DNA of 64,000 nucleotides, taken from the NCBI RefSeq assembly GCF_003367475.1, contig NZ_QRHA01000008.1, positions 115,751-179,750 of the forward strand, read 5' to 3'. The position numbers were made by a program, and so were the translations under genes. The notes below the pieces were generated by a model. The model had not been told where the DNA came from. It saw only the letters and a program-made list of their open reading frames with translations, and ran no database searches. The DNA comes from Alteromonas aestuariivivens (GTDB lineage Bacteria; Pseudomonadota; Gammaproteobacteria; Enterobacterales; Alteromonadaceae). Within the stretch, counting starts at the first letter, position 1. Each line of letters opens with the position of its first letter. Positions 48,964 through 57,974 of the stretch are shown in pieces.

Positions 48964-49168
48964 ACTTTACAGCCAACAGTTGCGCAGATTTTGTACACTT
49001 TCCCGAAATGGGGCGCTAAGTGTACGTGTTTTCTGCATGCTTGAAAAGGCTAAAAATCACACAAAATTTAACCGTCAGGGCTTGACAGCGTGGTAAGGGT
49101 CTGGCTAACAAATCGCCTTCCGGCCGGAGCGGCCAGAAGCTTTTGCCGAGGTATCAAGGGCCTAAGTG

Positions 49169-50050
49169 TTATCGGGCCCGGGTGCCGGATACCCTTGCCC
49201 ACTCTCCATCGATGGCGCTGGGATCGAGTTCAAATTCCTGGGCGTAGGCTTCTTCAATACGCGGGGTGAGTTCTGCGAGGATACCGGACATCACCAGTTT
49301 GCCTCCAACCCGGCAATAATCCCGGATCACAGGGCGAAGTTCCAGCAACGGGCCGGAAAGAATATTGGCCATTACCACATCCGCTTCCAGGCTGGGTTGA
49401 TCTTCGGGTAAGTAAACACTCAACCGATCTTCCACCTGGTTGCGACGGGCATTTTCCATTGAAGCCTGCAGCGCCTGAGGATCTATATCAATACCAATCA
49501 CCTTGGCTGCGCCGAGTTTAAGCGCAGCCAGCGCCAGGATCCCGGAACCACAGCCAAAGTCGACCACGGTTTTGCCACTCAAATCTTCGCCGTCCAGCCA
49601 CCGTAAACACAGTGCTGTAGTCGGGTGGGTACCGGTTCCGAATGCCAGCCCGGGGTCAAGCATTACATTGACTGCGTCCGGGTCCGGCACCTCGCGCCAG
49701 CTGGGGCATATCCACAACCGCTCACCGAACTGCATGGGGTGGAAATTGTCCATCCATTCCCGTTCCCAGTCTTTGTCTTCCAGAGGGTCGAGTTTGTAAC
49801 GGAAATCTTTACCCAGCAGTTTGGCCTTGCTGAGACGACTGAGAATGGCATTCATATCGTCGCTGGCGTCAAACAGGCCGACAACCTGGGTGTCCGGCCA
49901 AAGTATGACTTCACCCGGCTTGGGTTCGTATATTGGGGTATCCTTAGCATCCAGAAAGGTTACTGCCTGAGCGCCATTGGCGCTGAGCATTTCGCCAATG
50001 GATTCCGCATTCTCTGCGCTGCTGTCAATTTTGAGTTGTAACCAGGCCAT
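49169..50050 (-). CDS. prmA: Ribosomal protein L11 methyltransferase PrmA
   Basis: This 293-residue enzyme trimethylates ribosomal protein L11. Its N-terminal substrate-recognition domain begins MAWLQLKID. The Rossmann domain has motif [21 protein letters not shown], ahead of which is [13 protein letters not shown]. Start 50050 (MAWLQ) is preferred over 50065, which adds five non-conserved residues. It lies upstream of dusB across a 205-bp gap; accBC-prmA-dusB-fis is a common gammaproteobacterial order and here accBC lies further away. Confidence 0.96.
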   Translation of the reverse strand: MAWLQLKIDSSAENAESIGEMLSANGAQAVTFLDAKDTPIYEPKPGEVILWPDTQVVGLFDASDDMNAILSRLSKAKLLGKDFRYKLDPLEDKDWEREWMDNFHPMQFGERLWICPSWREVPDPDAVNVMLDPGLAFGTGTHPTTALCLRWLDGEDLSGKTVVDFGCGSGILALAALKLGAAKVIGIDIDPQALQASMENARRNQVEDRLSVYLPEDQPSLEADVVMANILSGPLLELRPVIRDYCRVGGKLVMSGILAELTPRIEEAYAQEFELDPSAIDGEWARVSGTRAR

Positions 50051-50207
50051 AGTCGTTGTCCGCAATAAAAATCGCGCATAGCTTAACGTAATTTATAGGT
50101 AAGTGTGATGGGAAAGCGAGTTTGATTTGGCTTTATTCACAAGACAGCGCCGTGCCAGTTGATACCCGACTTTTCGCTTCTATATGAAACTGCCGCAATC
50201 AAAACAC

Positions 50208-50239
50208 AACAGGCCCTGATGGGGGCACGGGCCTGTTTT
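50208..50239. terminator. Terminator downstream of the HiPIP gene
   Basis: AACAGGCCC (50208-50216) pairs with GGGCCTGTT (50229-50237) around a 12-nt loop. Read on the minus strand it lies 22 bp past the HiPIP stop and is followed by a T-rich GTGTTTTG; the plus strand also has TTTT. Confidence 0.75.
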
Positions 50240-50260
50240 AAGATCATGGAAAATGGCCTG

Positions 50261-50554
50261 CTAGCCTGGCTTTTTCACCCAGGCACTACACCAGCCATTG
50301 GTATTGACCAGTTTGCCAGGGAAAATGGCACAGGGGCGATGAGCTTCGCCGTCCTCTCCCTGAATGTACATGCAGTTGCCGCAGGTGGAACCTTCAACAG
50401 TGGAAGCAGGGGTATACTGCAACGCTTTTGCCGTTGGATCGTCAGCCTGTAATTGTTCTTGTGCCAGCGCACGCAAGCTGGTGCCACCCAGTGTGACACC
50501 AATCAGTGTGGTGCCGGAAAGTTTGAGAAAGTCCCGGCGATTTACTGCTTTCAT
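50261..50554 (-). CDS. High-potential iron-sulfur protein (HiPIP)
   Basis: A 97-residue periplasmic electron carrier. Four Cys ligands for a 4Fe-4S cluster lie at 58, 61, 75 and 89 (Cys-x2-Cys-x13-Cys-x13-Cys), the HiPIP spacing, with Trp-Cys-Ser-Ala-Trp at the end. A twin-arginine signal (NRRDFLKLSG) is at the N-terminus, with a hydrophobic core TTLIGVTLGGTSL, so it is exported folded. HiPIPs usually carry electrons between a cytochrome complex and a terminal acceptor; the partner is not in the window. Confidence 0.93.
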   Translation of the reverse strand: MKAVNRRDFLKLSGTTLIGVTLGGTSLRALAQEQLQADDPTAKALQYTPASTVEGSTCGNCMYIQGEDGEAHRPCAIFPGKLVNTNGWCSAWVKKPG

Positions 50555-50616
50555 AATTCACTCCCGTTGTTTAGTGAATGATAACAATTCTTTTTTAACG
50601 TACCCTTAATACGCAA

Positions 50617-50638
50617 AAACCTGCCAAAAGGCAGGTTT
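50617..50638 (-). terminator. Terminator of the Cys-rich protein gene
   Basis: AAACCTGCC (50617-50625) pairs with GGCAGGTTT (50630-50638) around AAAA. The minus-strand RNA runs into TTTTTG. It follows the long 3' UTR of the gene ending at 50816. Confidence 0.7.
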
Positions 50639-50647
50639 ATAAGGTCA

Positions 50648-50714
50648 GTACGAATTCCCTTAACAGTTTTTTGCGTGCACCAGGGCTTACCTAAACCACT
50701 AACGGAATTCGTAC
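50648..50714. repeat. 11-bp perfect inverted repeat with 45-nt spacer
   Basis: GTACGAATTCC (50648-50658) and GGAATTCGTAC (50704-50714) are exact inverted copies. They lie in the 180-bp non-coding stretch after the Cys-rich protein gene, upstream of its terminator. The spacer has no obvious further pairing. It could be a 3' UTR structure or a short mobile-element relic. Confidence 0.55.
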
Positions 50715-50815
50715 CGCCTACTTATACCGCTAAATCCATAATTTACCAACATTTAAACTGCAGGTATTGATCTGGGTCGAGGATTGAACACTTCGTTACC
50801 GCGAATTCTACCTTT

Positions 50816-51010
50816 TCAGTCATCTTCCCTGCTGGCCACGATCGTGATGCGATCTTCCTGGGCAACTACGCTCAGTTCAATAGGCTGGCAGCATACCTGG
50901 CAATCCACAATCTGAGCCTGGCCAAGGTCGTTCATCTCATCAACTTCCACCTCGTTATGGGCCATGCAATAAGGGCAATCAAACAGCATAGGGCGAGTCA
51001 GACTCATCAC
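50816..51010 (-). CDS. CPXCG motif-containing cysteine-rich protein
   Basis: A 64-residue protein with two Cys pairs (CPYC near residue 12 and CQVCC near 37) expected to bind one zinc ion, plus acidic strands. It matches the small CPXCG family of unknown function found in gammaproteobacteria. It is divergent from the FAN1-like nuclease gene across 162 bp; the second Met (51007) is an equally good start. Confidence 0.85.
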   Translation of the reverse strand: MMSLTRPMLFDCPYCMAHNEVEVDEMNDLGQAQIVDCQVCCQPIELSVVAQEDRITIVASREDD

Positions 51011-51172
51011 GCACCTCTTTAACTCACGCTTGTGTACTAACTGTAGTACTTTCTATTCTGGTTGACAGGTTGCTGTGCTGATTAAATGGTCAAAATGACC
51101 TGCGTGGGGCGCAATCAATTCAGGCTTGAATAATTTAGCTGTATAAATATACACTGTCATTGATTGAGTTAA

Positions 51173-53314
51173 ATGGGCCTTACGATGAAAAAAATTCTTC
51201 CTGAGCGTTACTATCTGGCCCATTTTCATGAGTTTTTAGCTTTCTTTGAGGGCCCCAGCAAGGCTCTGCTGGGTGAGCGGGAATTGCAGTTTATTCAGCA
51301 ATTTCAAAAACTGAATGACGATTCCCAATGCATTATTGCCCGCGCAGCCAACCGTAAATACGCCATCATCAATCGCGAGCAGTTTAATTACGCGGAAATA
51401 AACCAACCTCAACAGCATATTGATGAACTGCGCGAAGCAGGCTGGCTTTCACCATTGCAACAGGCGCACATCAGAGATGTAGCGGGCGTGCTTACCAAAG
51501 CCGACTTGCTGGAATTGCTGACATACTATGAACCGTCCAAAGGCCTGTCGAGCTTAACAAAACCTGACTTGGCAGCCCGCCTGGAAAGCTGGGTGGTTCA
51601 GCAAGGATGGCCGGAGGAATTTCAGTCTGAACGTTTTTTCGTGCGGGCTTTTGATGATGTACTCAGGTTCTTGCTGTTTTTGTACTTTGGCCATACACGT
51701 GGCCGGCTAAACCAGTTTTCCATGCGGGATTTGGGCGTCATGCGCACCCGGGCTGATGCCAGCACGCCCCAGGCTCGATTCGAGTCGCACGAGCAGGCAA
51801 TAGTGGCGTTTTACTACGCTTCCCGGATTGACGATTTACCCTGTCTCAACCTTTCTGAACTTGAAGCTTTGGCCCGTGCGGGCTTTCCTGAAGCAGATGG
51901 GCAAGCGGCTTTTATGCTCAGGAGCAGTTTTTTGTACAAACTGGCGCTGAAATTGTTGTCTGAGCAACGGGAGCTGGCCTTGGGGTTGTTGCTGCGGTCA
52001 GGCAGTGACGCTGCGCGGGAACGCTGGATCCGCGAGCGCTATAAAGACGGTCACCGGGATGAGGTGAAGGTTGCATTGGAGGCCATTCTGGATTCACCGG
52101 ATTCAGAGAATCTGAGCGTGTTTGCAGAAGATTTTTATCAGCGCAAGTTCCACCAAAAGCGCACCAGCTTGCTGACAGACATGCTGCGAAGTGCCAGCCG
52201 TTCAGTGCAGCTGGATATCAGCCAGAACGACAACGTGGAACAAGCCGTGATTGGATGGTACAGGCGCCGTAATGTGGCAGCGTGGCGCACTGAAAATCGC
52301 CTGTGGCGCAGTTTGTTCGGGCTGACATTCTGGCCATTACTTTATGAAAAAAGTGCTCTGGTCAACGAATTTGACCGGCGTCCCGTGTGCCTGAAGGAAA
52401 ATCGATTTTACGCGTCATACCGCAAAGAGATTGATGCACTGTTACAGCAATTCAGTAGCGCAGAGGCTCTGTTTGGGCATGTGAGTGCTGTGGCGGCCAG
52501 GCATTTTGGTAAGGTCAACAGCCTGTTCATGTGGAATTCTGATCTTTTGGAGTTGCTCGGGGTATTGCTCAAATACGCGCCCTACCCCGCTGTGAGCACT
52601 ATTCTAAAGGCCATGAGTGAAGATTTTGACGGTTTGAGTGATGGCTTTCCGGATATTATGGTACTGGAAAACGAGCAGCTCAGGTTCGAAGAAATCAAAG
52701 CGCCCGGTGATCAAATTCGACGCAATCAGTGGGTTAGCATTCAAAAGCTTCAGCAGGCCGGGTTCTGCGTTCAGGTGACTCAGGTGGAGTGGGTGCGCGA
52801 TCCTCTGCAACCTTACGTGGTGGTGGATATTGAGACCACCGGAGGGCAGAGCCGGTACCATCGCATTACCGAAATCGGCATGGTCAAACTGGTAGCCGGG
52901 CAGGAGGTAGCGCGCTGGCAGTCCCTGATCAACCCTCAGCGGCACATTCCAGCAGCGATAACCCGCCTTACGGGCATTGATAACAGCCTGGTGGAAGACG
53001 CTCCCGTATTTGCAGAAGTAGCCGATGAAATAGAAGAATTCACCCGTGATAGTGTGTTTGTGGCGCACAATGTGAACTTTGATTATGGTTTTATTAAACA
53101 GGAGTTTGCCCGGCTGGAGCGGGATTTTCGGCGCCCAAAATTATGTACCGTAAGAGAAATGCGTCGTGTGGAGCCCGGGTTGGCTTCCTACTCACTGGCA
53201 AACCTGACAGCGCATTTTAATATTCGCATGGAACGCCACCATCGTGCCCTTTCAGACGCACTGGCAGCGGCAGAATTGCTCAGGTATGCCCAGCAGCAGG
53301 AAACCTCGGGTTAG
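51173..53314 (+). CDS. FAN1-like VRR-NUC nuclease fused to a DnaQ-type exonuclease
   Basis: A 713-residue two-nuclease protein. The N-terminal region has the bacterial FAN1 opening (YYLAHFHEFLAFFEGPSK...IIARAANRKYA...EAGWLS), then a SAP-like segment (LTKADLLELLTYYEPSKGLS), helical repeats to about 460, and the VRR-NUC catalytic domain (GFPDIMV about 490, EEIKAPGD about 505, QWVSIQKLQQ). Joined to it from about residue 545 is a complete DEDDh exonuclease: VVDIETTGG (Asp551/Glu553), HNVNFDYGF (Asp near 637), and HRALSDALAA (His about 690, Asp about 694). FAN1 nucleases incise flap and cross-linked DNA; the added proofreading-type domain suggests further 3'-end trimming. It probably acts alone in repair; the flanking genes are unrelated. 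Confidence 0.88.
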   Translation: MGLTMKKILPERYYLAHFHEFLAFFEGPSKALLGERELQFIQQFQKLNDDSQCIIARAANRKYAIINREQFNYAEINQPQQHIDELREAGWLSPLQQAHIRDVAGVLTKADLLELLTYYEPSKGLSSLTKPDLAARLESWVVQQGWPEEFQSERFFVRAFDDVLRFLLFLYFGHTRGRLNQFSMRDLGVMRTRADASTPQARFESHEQAIVAFYYASRIDDLPCLNLSELEALARAGFPEADGQAAFMLRSSFLYKLALKLLSEQRELALGLLLRSGSDAARERWIRERYKDGHRDEVKVALEAILDSPDSENLSVFAEDFYQRKFHQKRTSLLTDMLRSASRSVQLDISQNDNVEQAVIGWYRRRNVAAWRTENRLWRSLFGLTFWPLLYEKSALVNEFDRRPVCLKENRFYASYRKEIDALLQQFSSAEALFGHVSAVAARHFGKVNSLFMWNSDLLELLGVLLKYAPYPAVSTILKAMSEDFDGLSDGFPDIMVLENEQLRFEEIKAPGDQIRRNQWVSIQKLQQAGFCVQVTQVEWVRDPLQPYVVVDIETTGGQSRYHRITEIGMVKLVAGQEVARWQSLINPQRHIPAAITRLTGIDNSLVEDAPVFAEVADEIEEFTRDSVFVAHNVNFDYGFIKQEFARLERDFRRPKLCTVREMRRVEPGLASYSLANLTAHFNIRMERHHRALSDALAAAELLRYAQQQETSG

Positions 53315-54402
53315 AGTGTTACCTTTTGGCCGCTGCTGGCTGACTGGAATATGGCATTGACGAGTTGAATGTCTTTCATGCCCTCCTCTCCCGGCACCCG
53401 GATTGGGCCTTGCCCTAGCAGGGCCAGAGCGTCATTGTCCATTTGCAGGGTTTGCTGCATACCGGATATGGCGCCAAAACGCTGCCCATTGCTGTTGGTG
53501 GCCGTTACTCCGGAATAGGATTGCATGGGAGACAACTCGTACCAGCCATCCTCGCAATCCACCCTCAGGCGATTGAAGCTTTTTACCACGCTGGTGCCGC
53601 AATCTGCGACCAGGCCGTTGGCAAATTCGAGGGTGAAATACGTGGTTTCGTCCACTTCGGTGAAAATATCTGCATGGGTTTTTTCGTGTCTGCCTGTAAC
53701 CGCGACGGGTTCAAGGCCGGTAATAAACCGTGCTCCATTGATGGGATACACTCCCATATCGTAGAGGGCCCCACCGCCCATATTCTTTTTCATTCTCCAG
53801 TTGTTTGCCGGTAATCCATTGCCGCCGTAGCCTGCGAAACTGCTGACTGCCTTAATGGGGCCGAACGGTTGGTTTTTCGTGTACCCAGCCATCAATTGGG
53901 TATTAGGCTCGTGCTGCATACGGTAACCGACAGAGAGTTTAACCCCATTCTTCTTACATGCCTCTATGATGGCCTGACACTCACTGGTATTCATGGCCAT
54001 CGGTTTTTCGCACCACACATGTTTGCCAGCGTTAGCCGCTTTTACAGCGTAATGCATATGTAAGCCTGTTGGCACCACCACATAGACAACGTCAATGTCG
54101 GGGTTGTCAGCAATTCGGTGCATATCGTCATAGCTGTAAACATTGGTGTCGGGGATGGCGTAACGGGCCTGCCAGCGTGGAATTTTTTCCTGGCTGCCGG
54201 TAACAATGCCGCGCAGTTCGCAGTAACGGGTATGCTCCAAAGCCGGGGCCAACAGGTTGCTGCTGTAGCCACCCAACCCCAGCAGCGCTACACCAATTTT
54301 TCGTGCAGGAAGTGGCGGTGTGGTTGCCCAGCCGGGCAACGCACTGGCAGCGAAGCCTGCGCTGAGTAAAGACAGAAACTGGCGTCGGCTGTTATCTGGC
54401 AT
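53311..54402 (-). CDS. Tat-exported Gfo/Idh/MocA oxidoreductase
   Basis: A 363-residue protein with a twin-arginine signal (NSRRQFLSLLSAGFAASALPG) and a Rossmann NAD(P) site, IGVALLGLGGYSSN, at about 36-49. The family Lys is in HVWCEKPMAMN. The C-terminal domain carries GGGALYDMGVYPINGARF. This combination fits the glucose-fructose oxidoreductase type, which is exported with its cofactor bound. The substrate (probably a sugar) is unknown. It is convergent with the nuclease gene and overlaps it by 4 bp. Confidence 0.9.
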   Translation of the reverse strand: MPDNSRRQFLSLLSAGFAASALPGWATTPPLPARKIGVALLGLGGYSSNLLAPALEHTRYCELRGIVTGSQEKIPRWQARYAIPDTNVYSYDDMHRIADNPDIDVVYVVVPTGLHMHYAVKAANAGKHVWCEKPMAMNTSECQAIIEACKKNGVKLSVGYRMQHEPNTQLMAGYTKNQPFGPIKAVSSFAGYGGNGLPANNWRMKKNMGGGALYDMGVYPINGARFITGLEPVAVTGRHEKTHADIFTEVDETTYFTLEFANGLVADCGTSVVKSFNRLRVDCEDGWYELSPMQSYSGVTATNSNGQRFGAISGMQQTLQMDNDALALLGQGPIRVPGEEGMKDIQLVNAIFQSASSGQKVTL

Positions 54403-54638
54403 GGCAGTCTCCTTGATAATAACAGGGGCCGGGGATACACCAAAAATGCAATAGAGAGTCTATACAGCGTAGGCGAGAATATTGGGTTACCACAACGCAG
54501 GGTTTAATTTAGCCGTGTTGAAGCCAGTCGAAGGGCAGGAAACGTTGAAAAAAAGAAAATGCATTTTTTTTAAACCTCGTGGCGCAATTGAGCGTAATCA
54601 ATCATGCACCAATAAGTGTGTACGCGTTCTTGCTGTTT
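54403..54638 (+). other. Gene-free region ahead of an orphan plus-strand terminator
   Basis: About 235 bp between the oxidoreductase start and the terminator at 54639. It holds the minus-strand promoter region for the oxidoreductase and a palindrome AAAATGCATTTT inside a run of A then T (about 54548-54571). A weak plus-strand promoter could be TTGAAA at 54545 with a T/A-rich -10, but the spacing is not certain. No ORF is convincing. Confidence 0.4.
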
Positions 54639-54667
54639 AGCCCGTCATGGAGATGGGCTTTTTTTTT
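54639..54667 (+). terminator. Orphan plus-strand intrinsic terminator
   Basis: AGCCC (54639-54643) and GGGCT (54655-54659) with inner wobble pairs, followed by nine T residues (54659-54667). No annotated plus-strand gene ends here: the nearest stops at 53314, on the far side of the convergent oxidoreductase. It is thus evidence for an unannotated short transcript. Confidence 0.65.
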
Positions 54668-54680
54668 GCGTGCAATAAAA

Positions 54681-54700
54681 AACCCGGAAAAATCCGGGTT
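54681..54700 (-). terminator. accC terminator
   Basis: AACCCGG (54681-54687) pairs with CCGGGTT (54694-54700). Read on the minus strand it is followed by TTTTAT and lies 24 bp past the accC stop, ending the aroQ-accB-accC transcript. Confidence 0.88.
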
Positions 54701-54723
54701 CTGTTACAGCGAGTCTGGGATTG

Positions 54724-56067
54724 TCAGGACATGCCCAGTTTTTTCTCCAGATAGTGGATGTTGGTTCCACCAGCAGAGAAGTTTTCATCCGCCATTATTC
54801 TGCGCTGTAGCGGGATGTTGGTTTTAATACCATCAATAACCAACTCATCCAGCGCGTGGCGCATTCTGGCAATGGCTTCATCGCGGCTATCACCGTAAGT
54901 AATCAGCTTGCCAATCATCGAATCGTAATACGGTGGAACCGCATAACCCGCATAGATGTGGGATTCCCAACGTACTCCCAGTCCTCCCGGGGAATGAAAC
55001 ATGTCAATCAGACCGGGGCTTGGAATGAAGGTGTCCGGATCTTCAGCGTTGATTCGGCATTCGATGGCATGACCGCGAATCTGCACTTGTGACTGGTCAA
55101 TTGATAGTGGTTGGCCCGCAGCAATACGCAATTGCTCCTTGATCAAATCGACACCGGTGATCATTTCCGACACCGGGTGCTCCACCTGAATACGGGTGTT
55201 CATTTCAATGAAATAGAATTCGCCGTTTTCGTACAGGAACTCAAACGTTCCGGCACCGCGATAACCAATTTCAATACAGGCTTTACGGCAGCGGTCGCCA
55301 ATTTTATTGCGCATCTGTTCGGATACGCCCGGAGCCGGAGCCTCCTCGACCACCTTCTGGTGGCGACGCTGCATTGAGCAGTCACGTTCACCTAGGTGGA
55401 TGGCATTGCCCTGGCCGTCAGCCAATACCTGAATTTCCACGTGGCGTGGATTTTCGAGGAATTTTTCCATATAAACAGTCGCGTTACCGAATGCCGCGCC
55501 GGCTTCGGCCTGCGTGGTTTCGATGGCCGTGATCAGCTCTTCCTCGCTGCGCACTACTCGCATACCGCGGCCACCGCCACCACCCGCTGCTTTAACGATA
55601 ATCGGGTAGCCGATGCGCTTGGCAATGCTCTTGTTGCGCTCCGCATCGTCGGTCAGTGGCCCGTCAGAACCCGGAACACAGGGTACGCCAGCTTTCTTCA
55701 TGGCATTAATTGCCGAAACTTTATCACCCATGAGGTTGATGGTTTCTGCCTTTGGACCGATGAAGATAAAGCCGCTCTTCTCTACTGCGTCAGCAAAGGC
55801 GGCATTTTCAGACAAAAATCCGTAACCTGGGTGAATGGCAACTGAGTTGGTTACCTCGGCTGCGGCAATGATGCGTGGAATATTCAGATAACTCTCAGTA
55901 GCCGAAGCGCCGCCAATACAGATGGATTCATCGGCGAGCAAAACGTGCTTGAGGTTTCTGTCGGCGGTGGAATGAACCGCGACGGTTTTGATGCCTAACT
56001 CTTTGCAGGCACGCAAAATTCGCAGTGCGATTTCACCCCGGTTAGCAATAAGAACCTTATCTAACAT
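54724..56067 (-). CDS. accC: Biotin carboxylase subunit AccC
   Basis: A 447-residue ATP-grasp enzyme that carboxylates biotin on AccB, the first half of acetyl-CoA carboxylation for fatty-acid synthesis. It opens [19 protein letters not shown]. The ATP lid is [13 protein letters not shown], and [18 protein letters not shown] and [15 protein letters not shown] are the biotin carboxylase signatures. It lies 14 bp after accB; the length is normal. Confidence 0.98.
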   Translation of the reverse strand: MLDKVLIANRGEIALRILRACKELGIKTVAVHSTADRNLKHVLLADESICIGGASATESYLNIPRIIAAAEVTNSVAIHPGYGFLSENAAFADAVEKSGFIFIGPKAETINLMGDKVSAINAMKKAGVPCVPGSDGPLTDDAERNKSIAKRIGYPIIVKAAGGGGGRGMRVVRSEEELITAIETTQAEAGAAFGNATVYMEKFLENPRHVEIQVLADGQGNAIHLGERDCSMQRRHQKVVEEAPAPGVSEQMRNKIGDRCRKACIEIGYRGAGTFEFLYENGEFYFIEMNTRIQVEHPVSEMITGVDLIKEQLRIAAGQPLSIDQSQVQIRGHAIECRINAEDPDTFIPSPGLIDMFHSPGGLGVRWESHIYAGYAVPPYYDSMIGKLITYGDSRDEAIARMRHALDELVIDGIKTNIPLQRRIMADENFSAGGTNIHYLEKKLGMS

Positions 56068-56081
56068 AACCCTCTGCTCGC

Positions 56082-56537
56082 TTATTCAATGATGAAAAGA
56101 GGCTGATCAAACTCTACCGGATCCTGATTTTCGACCAGAATTTCCTTGATGACCCCGTCTTTGTCAGACTCGATCTGGTTCATCATTTTCATGGCTTCAA
56201 CAATACACAGGGTGTCACCCACTTTAACGCGCTGGCCGACATCAACGAACGGTTTGGATGTGGGTGAAGATGAACGGTAGAAAGTCCCTACCATTGGCGA
56301 CTTCACGGTATGCCCGGCTGGCACTGTTGGTGCGGCCGGTTCAGCAGGCGCAGCCGGAGCCGGAGCCGCTACCGGGGCAGGAGCTGCGGGTGCCGCAAAG
56401 CTGTAGTTGAGAGGTGCTGATGCAGCAGAAGGACCACGGTGAATTCGAACTGACTCCTCACCCTCTGTGATCTCCAGTTCGGCAATGCCGGACTCTTCTA
56501 CCAGTTCGATGAGTTTTTTAATTTTTCTGATATCCAT
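56082..56537 (-). CDS. accB: Biotin carboxyl carrier protein AccB
   Basis: A 151-residue carrier. The N-terminal dimerising part ([17 protein letters not shown]) is followed by an Ala/Pro-rich flexible arm (about 38-72) and the biotinyl domain, with biotinylated Lys117 in EAMKMMN and the thumb insertion near [15 protein letters not shown]. It lies 12 bp after aroQ. Biotin for it depends on the pathway that includes BioH at the left of the window. Confidence 0.98.
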   Translation of the reverse strand: MDIRKIKKLIELVEESGIAELEITEGEESVRIHRGPSAASAPLNYSFAAPAAPAPVAAPAPAAPAEPAAPTVPAGHTVKSPMVGTFYRSSSPTSKPFVDVGQRVKVGDTLCIVEAMKMMNQIESDKDGVIKEILVENQDPVEFDQPLFIIE

Positions 56538-56549
56538 GATAGGTCTCTG

Positions 56550-56990
56550 TTAGCTGTTCGGTTTGTGTAATTGGATTGCTGCGGTCAGCGCCAGTTGGTA
56601 GCCCAAGGCACCTACACCAACAATGATGCCAGCCGCAACGTCAGATAAATATGAATGATGTCGGAACGGCTCACGGGCGTGAACGTTCGACAAATGCACT
56701 TCAAAAAAAGGAATCGAAACGCTTAACAACGCGTCACGCAGTGCTACACTGGTGTGCGTGAAAGCACCGGGGTTAATGATGATGGCATCGATACTGCCCA
56801 TGGATTCATGGATGCGATCGATCAGAGCGTGCTCAGCATTAGACTGAAAATGCGTTAACGTGACACCCTGTTGCTGAGCACACTGGCTCAGTTGGTCAAC
56901 GATGTCGTTGAGCGTTTGGTGACCGTAGGTCGCCGGTTCGCGCTTGCCTAACATATTCAGGTTAGGGCCATTCAGTAACAAAATATTCAT
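56550..56990 (-). CDS. aroQ: Type II 3-dehydroquinate dehydratase AroQ
   Basis: A 146-residue enzyme of the shikimate route, converting 3-dehydroquinate to 3-dehydroshikimate. It opens with [21 protein letters not shown], where the catalytic Tyr (residue 22) and Arg lie. The [32 protein letters not shown] and [18 protein letters not shown] motifs complete the active site. It is the first gene of the aroQ-accBC operon; the 189-bp gap upstream should hold the promoter. Confidence 0.97.
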   Translation of the reverse strand: MNILLLNGPNLNMLGKREPATYGHQTLNDIVDQLSQCAQQQGVTLTHFQSNAEHALIDRIHESMGSIDAIIINPGAFTHTSVALRDALLSVSIPFFEVHLSNVHAREPFRHHSYLSDVAAGIIVGVGALGYQLALTAAIQLHKPNS

Positions 56991-57179
56991 TAAAATGCTG
57001 CTATCTTCCGGTAACTGTAGGGTTAAATGTCATTTCAACAAAAAATGCATGCAGTTGCACGAAAAAAAGCCAGTTCGCACCGTGACTTTTCGATTTATTG
57101 CCCGATTATAGCGATTGAAATCTATTTAGCAGCAAAATACTGGTCTAATCAGGGGATTTCGCCGCAAAGTTCTTAAGGC

Positions 57180-57974
57180 CTATTTGGTGAAATCGAACGC
57201 TACTGATTCGTAGCTGCCATTGGGTTTGGCCCGATAAACGCCAAAATGCAAATGCGGCAGCGAAGAAAAACCGGTGTTGCCGGAATAGCCGATTAACTGG
57301 CCGATGGTAACTTGGTCGCCCCGTTCCACTTCTGCACCCTGGTTTTTGAGGTGAAAATATTCCCCGGTGGTACCGTCGTCGTGCAGAATAATGATGTAAT
57401 TTGCATAGGGGGCATAGCGGCGACTTGGGCCGCCCTGGCGGTGTGACTCAACAACATCAATGACGGTTCCTGCCCGAGCCGCATAAACGGGAGTACCGAC
57501 TGGGGCCGCAATATCGACGGAAAAGCGCGAACGGCCCTGATGGCTGTAGCCACCGTTGAAACCTTGCACAATGCGATACTGCTCTTTGGGCTGAAGCGGG
57601 TAGCGGTACTTTACTGCGTTGTTGTGAGTGGCGTTCAAAACACCTCCAGTCCATCTTACCCGCATGGTTTGCCAGAACGCCCTGGGGCTGACAGTGTGGC
57701 CAAGTACGTAAGCCTTATCTGTATTCAAAGCTGCGGTAAAGATGTGAGTGGGTTCGAGTGCCGATGAAAGCACGGTCACCACTACCGGGAAAGGCGCAAC
57801 ACGCCGAAGCTCAACCTGATGACCTTCTTTGTGTGGGTGTATCTCGATACAAAACCAGTCATCAAAACACCCGCTGGCGTGGGCTTTACAACCAATACAC
57901 AGGCCGGCCAGCAGCATTGCCGCGGCCAGCCAGCACTTTCTGTTACTGCGGGTTGCCCAGCACCTGGTTAACAT
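57180..57974 (-). CDS. M23 family zinc metallopeptidase
   Basis: A 264-residue protein with a signal peptide (core WLAAAMLLAGLCIGC; a Cys at 29 could make it a lipoprotein, but the lipobox is only fair). The C-terminal LytM domain has zinc ligands His145 and Asp154 and the His241-x-His243 pair (HLHFG), all in place, so it should be active. Between them is a beta-rich domain. Members cut peptidoglycan cross-links or, when degenerate, activate amidases; this one looks catalytic. It begins 32 bp inside dsbD, suggesting coupling. Confidence 0.9.
   Translation of the reverse strand: MLTRCWATRSNRKCWLAAAMLLAGLCIGCKAHASGCFDDWFCIEIHPHKEGHQVELRRVAPFPVVVTVLSSALEPTHIFTAALNTDKAYVLGHTVSPRAFWQTMRVRWTGGVLNATHNNAVKYRYPLQPKEQYRIVQGFNGGYSHQGRSRFSVDIAAPVGTPVYAARAGTVIDVVESHRQGGPSRRYAPYANYIIILHDDGTTGEYFHLKNQGAEVERGDQVTIGQLIGYSGNTGFSSLPHLHFGVYRAKPNGSYESVAFDFTK

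Noticed and set aside
49082..49140. TTGACA followed by a GC hairpin, suggestive of a short plus-strand RNA upstream of dusB
   Set aside because: No acceptable -10 element at the right spacing, and the hairpin lacks a clean T-tract.
54579..54827. 82-codon plus-strand ORF over the accC terminator
   Set aside because: It reads straight through two terminator hairpins and into the 3' end of accC on the other strand.
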